64,000 bases of DNA from Stentor roeselii (lineage: Eukaryota > Ciliophora > Heterotrichea > Heterotrichida > Stentoridae). Position numbers and translations under genes: made by a program. The notes under the pieces are model-generated. The model was not told the origin of the DNA. It did no database searches and was given only the letters and a program-made list of their open reading frames with translations. The stretch lies in assembly GCA_006503475.1 (NCBI GenBank), contig RSEH01000233.1, positions 1-64,000 of the forward strand, read 5' to 3'. Position 1 is the stretch's first letter. The number at the start of each line of letters is the position of its first letter. Shown in pieces: positions 20,701 through 28,658 of this stretch.

Positions 20701-23700
20701 TTTCAAATTCATTTTCAAGTAAAATTGACCCACTTTTCGAATTTTCATCAATAATTTGGTCATTTTTATTCTGAGTTCTTATCTGAAATTGAGATGTTTC
20801 AGATACTGAAGGATTTTTCACTCCTTTCACCCACACGACTATTATGTTTCCTGCTGGCACTGATTGGAAGTCGGAAAGTCGAAGCGTGTTCGATGATAAA
20901 GAACATGACACTGACGAGGACACCGCGTGAAGGTAGCCAGATGAACAGGAAGGCTCTGGAGAACTGCTTGGTAAGGAATAGTCTGATGGGAATGTTATCT
21001 CGATTGAACCGCCTGATGGGATTAAGTGCTCAGCGGAGAAGACTACGGAATAACCTACGAATACTGTGCCTTGACGTGAATCTGAAGGTGTTATTTTTAC
21101 TTTTGATAATTTTCCTGCCTCTAGTTGTGGAATTTTACCTGAAAAACTTGAATATTCTTTTACTGATCCACTTCCTATTATGTAGAGAAGGAGGTCGTCG
21201 TTTGAGGATGGAACACTCTCCGGAGTCACTAGGCCGGAGATCTGCATTGTATGACTGCCAGCAACAAAAGAACTCGAAAGCGTGATTAAAATCATATCAG
21301 CCTTATAATAGCAAATACAATCCAATACCACCGAATCCACAATACACCTCAACTCCGCATTTTCACAATACCCTCCATCATGAGTTTGAAAAATATGTAA
21401 AATCAAAAAAGCATCAGTATTTCCCGAAGCCGTACTAGTTGTAAACGAAGTCCCAGTCGACAGGGTAGTCGAACTCTGAACCTTTTTCTCGGATAAAGTC
21501 AAAGTAACGGCATAAAACGACTTACTAGGCATATTTACCCCAGCAGGGAAACTAGCAGTTCCACTTTCAAGGTCATACCTGATCCTATTCGAGACCTCAT
21601 AAGTCGTAACCCGAACATTTCCACTCTGCGCACTTTTCACATAAAAAATTCCAGCAAAGTCAATTTTCACCGAAGCCGGTGCATGAATCATTTCAAATCC
21701 CGAAATCGTTACAACGACCGGCGTTGTCTCAGAGGCAGAAGCAGGAGAAGTACTAACAAAACATGTGATTTTTTCAGTAATCCCTGAAATTCCTCGACAA
21801 GGAACCACATCTGAGTCAAGTCCTAAATTCACAGAAAATAACTCGTCAGTTCCAGTCATTGTCGGGAATTCAACTTCGAAGTAACTGACAGGGTCAGTGG
21901 TTACTTTTCCTGGACTTCCTGAATGTAAGTCTTTGTTAAGGTCTGCTGTTATGCTGAAGATTGTTGCAGTGTTTATACCTGCATGGACCACAGTCGCTGA
22001 AACTGACATTGAAGAGGAAGTCAAAGTACCCTTCGCTGTGCCTGACTCTATCAGAACCCCTTCATTGTTGAGGGTGTCGAAGTAAAAGTAATAATTTCCT
22101 GATTTTGATGGAGATAGTAATGATGTGATTCGAATTGATGAAACTTGACCTGTTTCGAACTTTCCGAAGACTCCTGGTGAGTCGCTGAATAACTGTATGT
22201 GGACTTTTCCTTCTTGGTAAAAACAGGAAGGACTTGATGACTCGGACTCGTGGGTTGGCTTTGAGTAACAGGTTTGAGATTGACTTTCTGTTGTGAAACC
22301 GTAGGGAAGGGTTAATATTATCCAACCTGATGATGGAATTTCGGATTGAGGGGTTATGGAAAGCTTTAAGTTTATAGGACTTCCTGAGGCGGAGTTTCCT
22401 GAGGGAAATGAAATTGATGATGTTGAAGGGCTTGTTAATGACTCAATATTCACAAAAGCCGAGTCACTATTTTCATCAACAAGATCCCCATTCGAATTAA
22501 AAGTTCTAATAATCAAAGGATCAGTAGGTCCAGAAGTACTAGGATTAATCATACTAAAGATCAAAACAATAAATTCATCCTTCAGTCCAACAAAATTACT
22601 AATTGTCAGCACATAACTGCTAGAATCATACGAAAAATTTACAATATCCGTATCAGAAACATCCATCAATCCCATTTCCACAAGAAAAAATCCAGAAAAC
22701 TCAAAACTTTGAGTAGCTAAAATTTTAATCAATCCACCCTGTTCAACAGGATTACTAATCAAAAAGCTAAGTCGATAAATAACTTCCTTTCCCTGACTAA
22801 GAACAGTCTGATTACAAGATTCCATTAAAACATGAGTAATCATTCCAGGTTTAACAGTAATTCCAGGTATTCCAAACATTTCATCATAAACCGTATTAGT
22901 CAAATTTTTCCCAGTTTCAACAGCAAAACTTCCAGTTTTCACTGAAAATGGAGGATTTCCAGCAGTGACCCTGACCCCGACATGTGAAAAAGCAGGTACA
23001 TCTTCATTAAACCCAACTAAAGTAACCCGATTTCCTTCCGAATAGCACTCCAAGTCGCCCTTCAAGACAAACCCTTCAACCTTAAAGCCGGTGCAAGTCG
23101 GTTTTTCAGCGAAACTGAACCCGTCATCAGGGAAAGTAAATCGAATCCAGCTCCAAGCCAGAAGATCCCGATTCAACTTAAACTTAAACTCAAACCTTGC
23201 AGAAGCGCCAGCCGTCAAATCATCATCTTGGACAAGATTCACTCCAGCAGAAATAAAATTTCCTACTTTCTGTGCGATTCCAGCGACGCCAAACCTGGAA
23301 TTGCTATCAATTAAGTTTTCATTTTCAAAGGTTTTCAAACGAAAGTTGCCAGTTCCGCCTTGATTTTCAGGGTTTTGAACTGAGTAGATCACAAGTGAAG
23401 TTAACTTTAAACGGTAAAGGGCTGAGGTTATCTGAACTTTTACTGTCGTGTTGCTTGTAGTGCATGGGCCTAAGGATGACTTGCATGAGGACTGTCCGAG
23501 ATTTTCAGGGAACTGTGAAGGGAACTCGACTTGGATGATTGAGTCTTTGGGTAACGAGTGGTCAGTGTAAAACGTGAAGGTGTAATCGCTTAGTTTCAAA
23601 GCATTTGTGTAAGAATTGGAAATCGGCAACTTTCCTGAAGGCCAAACTGACCCCAGCTCGTCAAAACCGAGAGAAGAGGCCAGGCTGAAAAGAGTGAAAA

Positions 23701-23710
23701 ACAAGATCAT
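17735..23710 (-). CDS. 1991-aa secreted repeat protein, probably surface-anchored
   Basis: The single-exon protein starts with a signal peptide (residues 1-14, MILFFTLFSLASSL) and ends in a hydrophobic tail (about 1974-1991) with no cytoplasmic part, as in GPI-anchored proteins. In between are about eight to ten copies of a roughly 130-residue beta-sandwich-like unit. Each unit carries a strand of the type GGSIEITFPSDY, a cysteine pair, and a VKGVKNPS..TSQFQIRT-type strand. An FN3-like segment lies near residues 1690-1780 (TTTTFTLTGLKASTRYSLFL). Many Asn-x-Ser/Thr sites are present. I do not know a named family. A coat or adhesion role is inference. Ten or more segments on the opposite strand look open but are shadows. 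Confidence 0.85.
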   Translation of the reverse strand: MILFFTLFSLASSLGFDELGSVWPSGKLPISNSYTNALKLSDYTFTFYTDHSLPKDSIIQVEFPSQFPENLGQSSCKSSLGPCTTSNTTVKVQITSALYRLKLTSLVIYSVQNPENQGGTGNFRLKTFENENLIDSNSRFGVAGIAQKVGNFISAGVNLVQDDDLTAGASARFEFKFKLNRDLLAWSWIRFTFPDDGFSFAEKPTCTGFKVEGFVLKGDLECYSEGNRVTLVGFNEDVPAFSHVGVRVTAGNPPFSVKTGSFAVETGKNLTNTVYDEMFGIPGITVKPGMITHVLMESCNQTVLSQGKEVIYRLSFLISNPVEQGGLIKILATQSFEFSGFFLVEMGLMDVSDTDIVNFSYDSSSYVLTISNFVGLKDEFIVLIFSMINPSTSGPTDPLIIRTFNSNGDLVDENSDSAFVNIESLTSPSTSSISFPSGNSASGSPINLKLSITPQSEIPSSGWIILTLPYGFTTESQSQTCYSKPTHESESSSPSCFYQEGKVHIQLFSDSPGVFGKFETGQVSSIRITSLLSPSKSGNYYFYFDTLNNEGVLIESGTAKGTLTSSSMSVSATVVHAGINTATIFSITADLNKDLHSGSPGKVTTDPVSYFEVEFPTMTGTDELFSVNLGLDSDVVPCRGISGITEKITCFVSTSPASASETTPVVVTISGFEMIHAPASVKIDFAGIFYVKSAQSGNVRVTTYEVSNRIRYDLESGTASFPAGVNMPSKSFYAVTLTLSEKKVQSSTTLSTGTSFTTSTASGNTDAFLILHIFQTHDGGYCENAELRCIVDSVVLDCICYYKADMILITLSSSFVAGSHTMQISGLVTPESVPSSNDDLLLYIIGSGSVKEYSSFSGKIPQLEAGKLSKVKITPSDSRQGTVFVGYSVVFSAEHLIPSGGSIEITFPSDYSLPSSSPEPSCSSGYLHAVSSSVSCSLSSNTLRLSDFQSVPAGNIIVVWVKGVKNPSVSETSQFQIRTQNKNDQIIDENSKSGSILLENEFETINLEFLNIEIFPTNANASAEYVFTFTPSELLGAGSTLKIDFPLKQFGSLPSSPTCRLSGEVTTFASCTVSASDLFIITDKDLPYKPLSVSVIGLKNFDEGTSESFGLSSYYDDVLVQSTSSSTISTTVTTTSQAGKLQVSNILFSPKNEAEKSTFEFYFSPVSGVSLSQNIIIKFPEDFDHHLGDNLHCWSEGLQGFLECELLHAWTLIVKKHDSFSPCTSCSIVLYVSGIFNPRQGKTGQFLLGILEGNTFIELNEFAGSVLVEDAPEYLEIIRSLPGSLYAREVQDLSFNVTCNLTIPDTLSGGQIWVDFSEDYVLTDSFLTCASSSFWANGTPKCSTIYSKVVMEGQTNSFQGNLMVVVQGLPNPLFDVLADYVTVEAADTFHNLIIARSYPNLDPSRFQYHYRGPLLSVNTNEKFYVRRGTYSKPIPITLSYPSALNLTLVPKSDPFQFIPSQIPLLLGESKTFFRINIPFNSEDKEYIITWSILGEIDPPFYTPLLKTKFEVTKDDLIPVKTEEIMPIPKGFSSLPVIIQLDQAPSEDLIIHLSLPDTITGVELSSQEITFKSGEFSKNFTLSVNLDVSRMQSKVTLSLSGTNAEAFNLLKSFINFQVQEESLLPEVLGAGVVKTSRTNATFTVSTTIFCWVYYAFALRGTQPPSFKETKSQGPASFVTTETRYGTLRVAGSTTTTFTLTGLKASTRYSLFLWAEDLTGVQSSSYSQIDFDTDQIFKTSQVRLKFTQVYLNDVEILKTSEVIQLYLSLHDWRVIRNYEETLQMDSNKVYSLQAQWPEVAFFIIDKVDTEEYPSPFKMIQRLAGFQKEFEKKLNNFDKSFKIYGKEVKVNPCFFDAFPTVVNETSDYRNISLSASLKEDGFVYAIALIADQDPGIPFAFQVFDGNDRLNRPALLAYQFSSAGITNNLTFTQINDNTTYHLYVICTNNNPGYVEKMDDSQVVKLVWTTDPKPPRSTFSINHSAVLIVFLWIILI

Positions 23711-23730
23711 TATTAAGAGATTTTGAATAA

Positions 23731-24072
23731 CTAATCATTTAATTTCCGGTAACACTCTAAACTGCAAAAAGGTGAAAGGGTTTTTGGCTTTTTATACTTC
23801 GCTGGCCTTCCACAGAAACAAGGATTTTTTTCTGTTGATTTTGGTTTTATGAAGAGCTTTGAGATGTTGTATGTGAATGGAACTTTTAGAACTGTTTGCT
23901 TTGAGTTGCTTATGTAGGTCAGACAAGGGGGAAGGAGAACTTTTGCGGCACGTTTTGCTGGAAGTTGCTTTTTTTTCTTGTTGTTGCCGAGGATTTTGTT
24001 TATTATGCTCATGTCCATGTGGTTCTTGCTCGTCTCTTCTACCCTGATTTGCTCGATTTCAGTGTCAGACAT
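23731..24072 (-). CDS. HIT-type zinc finger protein, possibly INO80B/Ies2-like
   Basis: The 113-residue protein ends with a HIT-like finger: PCFCGRPAKYKKPKT followed by SPFCSLECYRKLND. This carries four cysteines, the KYKxP motif and the CSLECY signature typical of HIT fingers. The preceding segment (TYISNSKQTVLKVPFTYNI) resembles the linker before the finger in INO80B/Ies2, a chromatin-remodelling subunit. The protein is short and the PAPA-1 region is not clear, so the INO80 assignment is tentative. The gene starts at ATG 24072, 12 bp from the stop of the FAM50-like gene and 20 bp from the start of the giant surface-protein gene. Confidence 0.7.
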   Translation of the reverse strand: MSDTEIEQIRVEETSKNHMDMSIINKILGNNKKKKQLPAKRAAKVLLPPCLTYISNSKQTVLKVPFTYNISKLFIKPKSTEKNPCFCGRPAKYKKPKTLSPFCSLECYRKLND

Positions 24073-24084
24073 ATTCTAAGATTA

Positions 24085-24645
24085 TTATTCAGGTTCGAAG
24101 ATTGTCCATTTGGATGCTGGGAAAATGTGTCGGTTTTTCTCGTACCATTTCCTTTCTAACACTTTTATTAGGTAGCCCTTGTCAACCCAGCGATCATCAA
24201 CCTTTTCTAAGGTAAATAATGGGCCTTTACTTCCTACCGCCTTGTTCATAAGCAGGTCTAAAAAGCGGTATTCGTGAGGGATTATCTTGTTTTCCTTTAC
24301 AAACATTAAAAAGACTGACTTTTCTAAACGAGGGTGATCTTTCTTTAAAATTTTCTTTGCCTGCTGCAGAAACTCGCCGATTGTTATTTTCTTTTGGACT
24401 ATTAAAGAGTTTTTGATGTTGGAACCATCCCAGTAGGTGAAAATTAACTCTAGTTTGTCCTCGCCTTCTAATGACTGCTCTTGGGTAAAAGAATTTTTCA
24501 AATCTTGAAGAAATTTTGTCTCTTCATCTAATTTAGCTATTGCAGCTGCTGGATTTGATTGAAATTTTTTTAGTTTGATCGGCTCTTCTTCTTCATCAAT
24601 AAAAGAAATACATGAAATTTTTGGTCTCTTTTTGGGAATTTCCAT
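24085..24645 (-). CDS. FAM50/XAP5 family nuclear protein
   Basis: The protein matches the C-terminal XAP5 domain from about residue 60: LELIFTYWDGSNIKNSLIVQ, the FLQQAKKILKKDHP segment, NKIIPHEYRFLDLLMNKAVG, and the end motif WYEKNRHIFPASKWTIFEP. Family members are nuclear, linked to splicing and transcription. At 186 residues it is much shorter than human FAM50A (339), having lost most of the charged N-terminal half. The start is ATG 24645. It precedes the HIT-finger gene on the same strand with a 12-bp gap. Confidence 0.93.
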   Translation of the reverse strand: MEIPKKRPKISCISFIDEEEEPIKLKKFQSNPAAAIAKLDEETKFLQDLKNSFTQEQSLEGEDKLELIFTYWDGSNIKNSLIVQKKITIGEFLQQAKKILKKDHPRLEKSVFLMFVKENKIIPHEYRFLDLLMNKAVGSKGPLFTLEKVDDRWVDKGYLIKVLERKWYEKNRHIFPASKWTIFEPE

Positions 24646-24754
24646 TATTTATAATTTGGTTTATATTTATAAATTTGAACTTGAATCGATGATAGTTAAA
24701 ACAACAAAATACTCCAAAAAACATAAACCTCCTTAAACCTCTTAATAATCTAAA

Positions 24755-26233
24755 ATGATACCCAATCACACTTCTCCAAAATTCAATTTAAACGGAAACC
24801 TACTCCCACCAAAGCCCGACTCTCCAAAGTCGACTAAAAAAGACCCATGGCCATCATCAAGCGAAACCAAGACCTTATCCGACCTTCATCAAAAGCGTAA
24901 AAAAGCTTTATTGCCAGACCCATCCTTCGACCTAGACAAAGACGGGTTCGTTGGAAATCTCGACCTATTCATCAGCAAGCGTTTCGACAAAGACCAAGAC
25001 GGTAAACTAAACAAAGAAGAGCGAGAATGCGCAGAAAAAGCTTTAAATTCCGGATTTTTATCATCCTTTAAACTAGGCCTTGAAAGAAAAGGTCCGACAT
25101 CACAACTGCGAATGATCCAAAAGCGAGGAGTGATAATCGAAAACGACGACATCAGCAGTTTGAAAGAGACTTACCCGATAATAAGACATTCCTCTCTTCC
25201 TTCTTTCACATCAAGGACACAGTTGCTCAACGCTCGGAAGTCAGGACAACAGACAGCCCGACCAATTGAAAACGTCTTCAGAATTGAGGTGAGTCAACCC
25301 ATGTGCGACGTGCCGAATAAAGAGCCAAAGTTCACTTCTCCCGAAGCCATCAAAGCCGCTTATCGAAACAGCATCAGGGAAAAAATGGGAATGACTGAAC
25401 CTAAAGATATTAAAAATCAAACAAGTCTTGGACTTGAGTATGTTGAAGTCCCCAAGTACCCTTCTCAGAGCTTGATGAATCAGATGAAAAAAAAGGAACT
25501 ACTTGGAAGTCTTCATGAAAATGCAAATTATGATCATGTTAATCGTGAAAAACAACTACTTGAAAGGGAAAAATTTCTTATTTCACATAAAGAAGGAAAG
25601 ACATTAGCGGAAATCAAAGAGAAAAAAAGACTTGAAACTAATGAGTATAATCAGAGGGTCTTTTCTAATATCGCTATTGGCGTGCATGGAAAGGAACTGC
25701 CTAAGTTCACTGAAAATATTCAGGAATACTGGAAAGTAAAGGATCAGTGGGTGGAGCACCCGAATGTTCCAGTTAAAACCTTATCATCTCCTACTATGTT
25801 TAAAGTGAATCAAATTCAAGAAAGTCAAAATGAGTTTAAAAGTAAATCCCCGCCGTATAGGTCCAATCCTCTAAAGCCTAAACAAGTTGAATTGACAGAT
25901 AAGCCGAATCACATAATACCATACGGCACATACACCCCAGTAGAAATAACAGACTCTTCTTATAAGATCCCAAACATCAAATACCGAATGAGTACAATTT
26001 TCGGTCATTTCTTAGAAAGTGCAGCAGAAATGGGTATAAACTTTTTACCTCTTTCTGAAAACCTTCGAACAGAAAAGCTAAAAAACCACGGCCTCGAAAC
26101 GTCAATAGGTCCAGCTTCAGAAGTGCCAAAAACATCTCAATCAATAATGAAGAAGCAAACCGCAAGAACAGTGATCTCATCAAACCCTTTAAGAACAACA
26201 GGATTCACATTGAAAAGGCCAGAGGAAAATTAA
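24755..26233 (+). CDS. EF-hand protein, 492 aa
   Basis: The protein has two canonical EF-hand loops in tandem, at D59-D70 (DLDKDGFVGNLD) and D78-E89 (DKDQDGKLNKEE), so one calcium-binding pair is likely. The rest is mostly extended, charged and Pro-rich, with a helical stretch at about 270-310 (KTLAEIKEKKRLETNEYNQR). No enzymatic domain is seen. Proteins with a single N-terminal EF pair and a long basic tail occur in alveolate cilia and cortex, but a specific role is inference. The start is ATG 24755, about 110 bp from the divergent FAM50 gene. No intron was seen. Confidence 0.8.
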   Translation: MIPNHTSPKFNLNGNLLPPKPDSPKSTKKDPWPSSSETKTLSDLHQKRKKALLPDPSFDLDKDGFVGNLDLFISKRFDKDQDGKLNKEERECAEKALNSGFLSSFKLGLERKGPTSQLRMIQKRGVIIENDDISSLKETYPIIRHSSLPSFTSRTQLLNARKSGQQTARPIENVFRIEVSQPMCDVPNKEPKFTSPEAIKAAYRNSIREKMGMTEPKDIKNQTSLGLEYVEVPKYPSQSLMNQMKKKELLGSLHENANYDHVNREKQLLEREKFLISHKEGKTLAEIKEKKRLETNEYNQRVFSNIAIGVHGKELPKFTENIQEYWKVKDQWVEHPNVPVKTLSSPTMFKVNQIQESQNEFKSKSPPYRSNPLKPKQVELTDKPNHIIPYGTYTPVEITDSSYKIPNIKYRMSTIFGHFLESAAEMGINFLPLSENLRTEKLKNHGLETSIGPASEVPKTSQSIMKKQTARTVISSNPLRTTGFTLKRPEEN

Positions 26234-26268
26234 TTTTACGGAAAAGGCTTAGTTAATAGTAAATCATG

Positions 26269-26442
26269 TCAAGTGTCTTGCTTATGTTCAGGCAAGACAA
26301 TTATTCCTCCTCTTCTTCCGTTGCGGTCGACTTCATGTCCTAATCTGGCAAGATCTCTCAATTTCCCAAGACACTCTTCACTAATTTCAACACTTTCTCC
26401 TTCAGACTCGTCGATGGTTGCTTCAGTATCGTTGTCAGCCAT
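26269..26442 (-). CDS. Small 57-aa acidic protein
   Basis: The frame runs from ATG 26442, preceded by AATTATAA as at many other starts here, to TGA 26269. The N-terminal half is acidic (TEATIDESEGESVEISEECL). The C-terminal half has a basic, ordered-looking end (LARLGHEVDRNGRRGGIIVL). Coding-like composition, a proper start context and its fit into the gap between two genes support it as real. I cannot name it. Confidence 0.6.
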   Translation of the reverse strand: MADNDTEATIDESEGESVEISEECLGKLRDLARLGHEVDRNGRRGGIIVLPEHKQDT

Positions 26443-26515
26443 TTATAATTAAACTTGGCTATTTATTCCCTCTCTAACTTTCCCTTATTCAACATCATCA
26501 ACAGAAAAAATAGAA

Positions 26516-26998
26516 TTAACAGTTATTCAGATATGCCACTGTAGGAATAAATGCGATGAAATTACGAGAATGCTTTTTTAGGTCTTTTTTCCCGAATTCT
26601 TTAAAGTGACTTGCTTTGTTTTTACGTATTTCAGGAAGGACTTGCTTTAAAGATGATTTAAAAACTGGTTTCAGTTCATTTTCGTTTTTTTCGTTTTTTT
26701 CTGCATTGGCATAAGGAAGGACTTTGAAGTCGATCAAGCTTTTTTGTTTCCAGTCGATTTCCATGAACTTGTGGAGGACTGGAGAGATTGACCTGAACAT
26801 TTCCTTTCTTTTTGAACTGTAAGATGAGATTTCGGCTTTTGGCGATTTCAGGTCTTTTGAGTCGTGTTGGATTGTGTTTCTACGACGGTTTAACTGGAAA
26901 CTTTTTAAGGGTTTTAATGGTGTGAAGCTGTTTTTCACGTTTATTTTTCGGGCGATTTCGTCGATTCGTAGCTGTTCGTGTTCGAAAATAAAGTCCAT
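26516..26998 (-). CDS. Hypothetical 160-aa basic protein
   Basis: The start ATG 26998 lies 9 bp after the EXO70-like stop on the same strand. The protein is Lys/Asn-rich without membrane segments. The N-terminus is helical (FEHEQLRIDEIARKINVK) and the middle is basic and Ser-rich. A short run NEKNEN lies in the C-terminal half. No family was recognised. Base composition and tight packing suggest a genuine gene. Confidence 0.65.
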   Translation of the reverse strand: MDFIFEHEQLRIDEIARKINVKNSFTPLKPLKSFQLNRRRNTIQHDSKDLKSPKAEISSYSSKRKEMFRSISPVLHKFMEIDWKQKSLIDFKVLPYANAEKNEKNENELKPVFKSSLKQVLPEIRKNKASHFKEFGKKDLKKHSRNFIAFIPTVAYLNNC

Positions 26999-27007
26999 GG
27001 ATTATTA

Positions 27008-28654
27008 TTATAGAGGTTTGAATGAGTACATGTTTGCTAGACCTCTTTCAACGTTTTCTAAGGGGAATAAGGTGTATTTTTCTCTTCTGGTTGTGAAGTC
27101 TACTGAGAGGTATCTGTTTAAGAACTCTTTGTAGGCTGGGATTATTGTCATCATGTGTTTTTTTCGAAGTAGTTGTAGAATATCTCGGTTGTAAATCGAG
27201 AAGTTTTTATGGTAGTTAAAAATTTCAGGAAAAATCAAGTTGAAGTTATTAAACTTCTTCTTAACCTCATTCCTCGATTTATTGGTCAAAACATTACCCT
27301 TCTTAAACTCAATAACATTCGGATTTTCACTTAAAACCGGAGCCAATCTAACCCAGGTATTTTTCGAATACTCTTCAATTTCAGCCAGCATCTCTTTTTC
27401 AATCCGAGTCATAGCATCTTCATTTCCGGAAAACCCAAGATCATTCATCAAACTGATTAAAAAGCTCATATTATTGATGAGAAAAATACTTGTCAACCCC
27501 TGTTGTTTATTCGCACTAGACTTGATTTTGATCTTATAAGAATCACTAAGACTAGTGATTAAATTAACCACACTTTGCTCAAGTTTCGCAATAGCAACGC
27601 TTTCCGGGTAGGCATAAACCTCTTTCAAGTCCTTAGCCAGCAAAAGGCTCATCTCATGAACATTATCCCCGAAGTCCACCTTGGCCGATTGAATATTTTG
27701 AACGTAATCCCTGTACCACCCTTGACATTTCTGTAGAACAGTAGTGAAAGTCTTGGAAATCGCGTAGTATTTTACTGTCTTTCCTAGAGTTGCTTCGATT
27801 TTAGGAAGAGCCGCGTTGAAATGTGAGAGACAGTCGAGTAGATGTTGAATGAGAGGCTTTTTTCCCAGAGTTTGGTCTACCAGGCTGTTGAGAGTCTGAA
27901 AAGGCAACTCGAGGACTTCGGAGACTTGGTCTTGGACGGTAGAAGAAGAGAGTAGAAGAGTGAGAAGCTCGCTTTCGACCTCGGCTGAGTGAACGAAACG
28001 TGTCAGGACTTGGATCACTGGGTGGCTTGACTGGACGTATGGACTGCTCACTGTGCTGGTAATGTTGAGGTACTTGCATAGCAGGGAAGACCTTAGTTTT
28101 ACGTAAGCGGGCCAGTAGCCGGAGGACTTTGATTTGCAGGTCTCGATCAACTCTTTTATTGTGTTTAGTAACTCTACCTGGGCACTGCTTGTTTGGATCA
28201 CTCGAGATACTGAGTAGATTTCGTTGTACTTCGCCACCTGCTCTTCCATCAACTTCACACAGCCTGAATACCCAGAAGCTATCGCTACTGGAAGATCTGC
28301 CAACAACCTTTCACTCTCACCAACATCTGGGTGGTTCTTAAAGTACATCAACAACGACGACGCCTGTTCCAAATTTTTCAAATGACTTCTAGAATCCAAA
28401 GGACTTTGCAGTTCATTTACCAACGAATAAGCTTGCCTTACAATCGCAGCTTCATCTTTAACCTGATTCAAATGCTTATCAATTTTCTGACTTTTTTCTC
28501 CTATTTGATTCACAGTTTTTTGCAAAGGTTCTAAAATAGCTACAAACTGATCAAGTTTTTCAACAGCTTTATCTAAACTTCTAAGAACTTCTCCTCCACT
28601 AAGAGAAGTTTCTCTAATCTTTTTCCGTAATTCATCTTTGATACAATTTTTCAT
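27008..28654 (-). CDS. EXO70-like exocyst subunit
   Basis: EXO70 is the exocyst subunit that binds PI(4,5)P2 and Rho GTPases at the plasma membrane to tether secretory vesicles. The 548-residue helical protein begins with a coiled-coil segment. The middle contains FLINNMSFLISLMND, matching the family's conserved NN core. The C-terminus matches best: FNLIFPEIFNYHKNFSI, LLRKKHMMTIIPAYKEFLNR, and EKYTLFPLENVERGLANMYS, which parallels the family's PAYxxF and kYxxYxxexxE...F motifs. It is slightly shorter than animal EXO70. It starts 4 bp from the stop of the MyTH4-FERM gene. A COG complex subunit was considered and is less likely. Confidence 0.83.
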   Translation of the reverse strand: MKNCIKDELRKKIRETSLSGGEVLRSLDKAVEKLDQFVAILEPLQKTVNQIGEKSQKIDKHLNQVKDEAAIVRQAYSLVNELQSPLDSRSHLKNLEQASSLLMYFKNHPDVGESERLLADLPVAIASGYSGCVKLMEEQVAKYNEIYSVSRVIQTSSAQVELLNTIKELIETCKSKSSGYWPAYVKLRSSLLCKYLNITSTVSSPYVQSSHPVIQVLTRFVHSAEVESELLTLLLSSSTVQDQVSEVLELPFQTLNSLVDQTLGKKPLIQHLLDCLSHFNAALPKIEATLGKTVKYYAISKTFTTVLQKCQGWYRDYVQNIQSAKVDFGDNVHEMSLLLAKDLKEVYAYPESVAIAKLEQSVVNLITSLSDSYKIKIKSSANKQQGLTSIFLINNMSFLISLMNDLGFSGNEDAMTRIEKEMLAEIEEYSKNTWVRLAPVLSENPNVIEFKKGNVLTNKSRNEVKKKFNNFNLIFPEIFNYHKNFSIYNRDILQLLRKKHMMTIIPAYKEFLNRYLSVDFTTRREKYTLFPLENVERGLANMYSFKPL

Positions 28655-28658
28655 ATTA

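Noticed and set aside
20794-21285. Open 163-codon frame on the plus strand inside the 1991-aa gene
   Set aside because: It lies wholly antisense to a well-supported repeat protein and has no domain of its own; it is a shadow.
27008-28654. Naming this gene COG complex subunit 4
   Set aside because: The helical N-terminus looked compatible, but the C-terminal PAYKEFLNRY and KYTLFPLENVE motifs fit EXO70.
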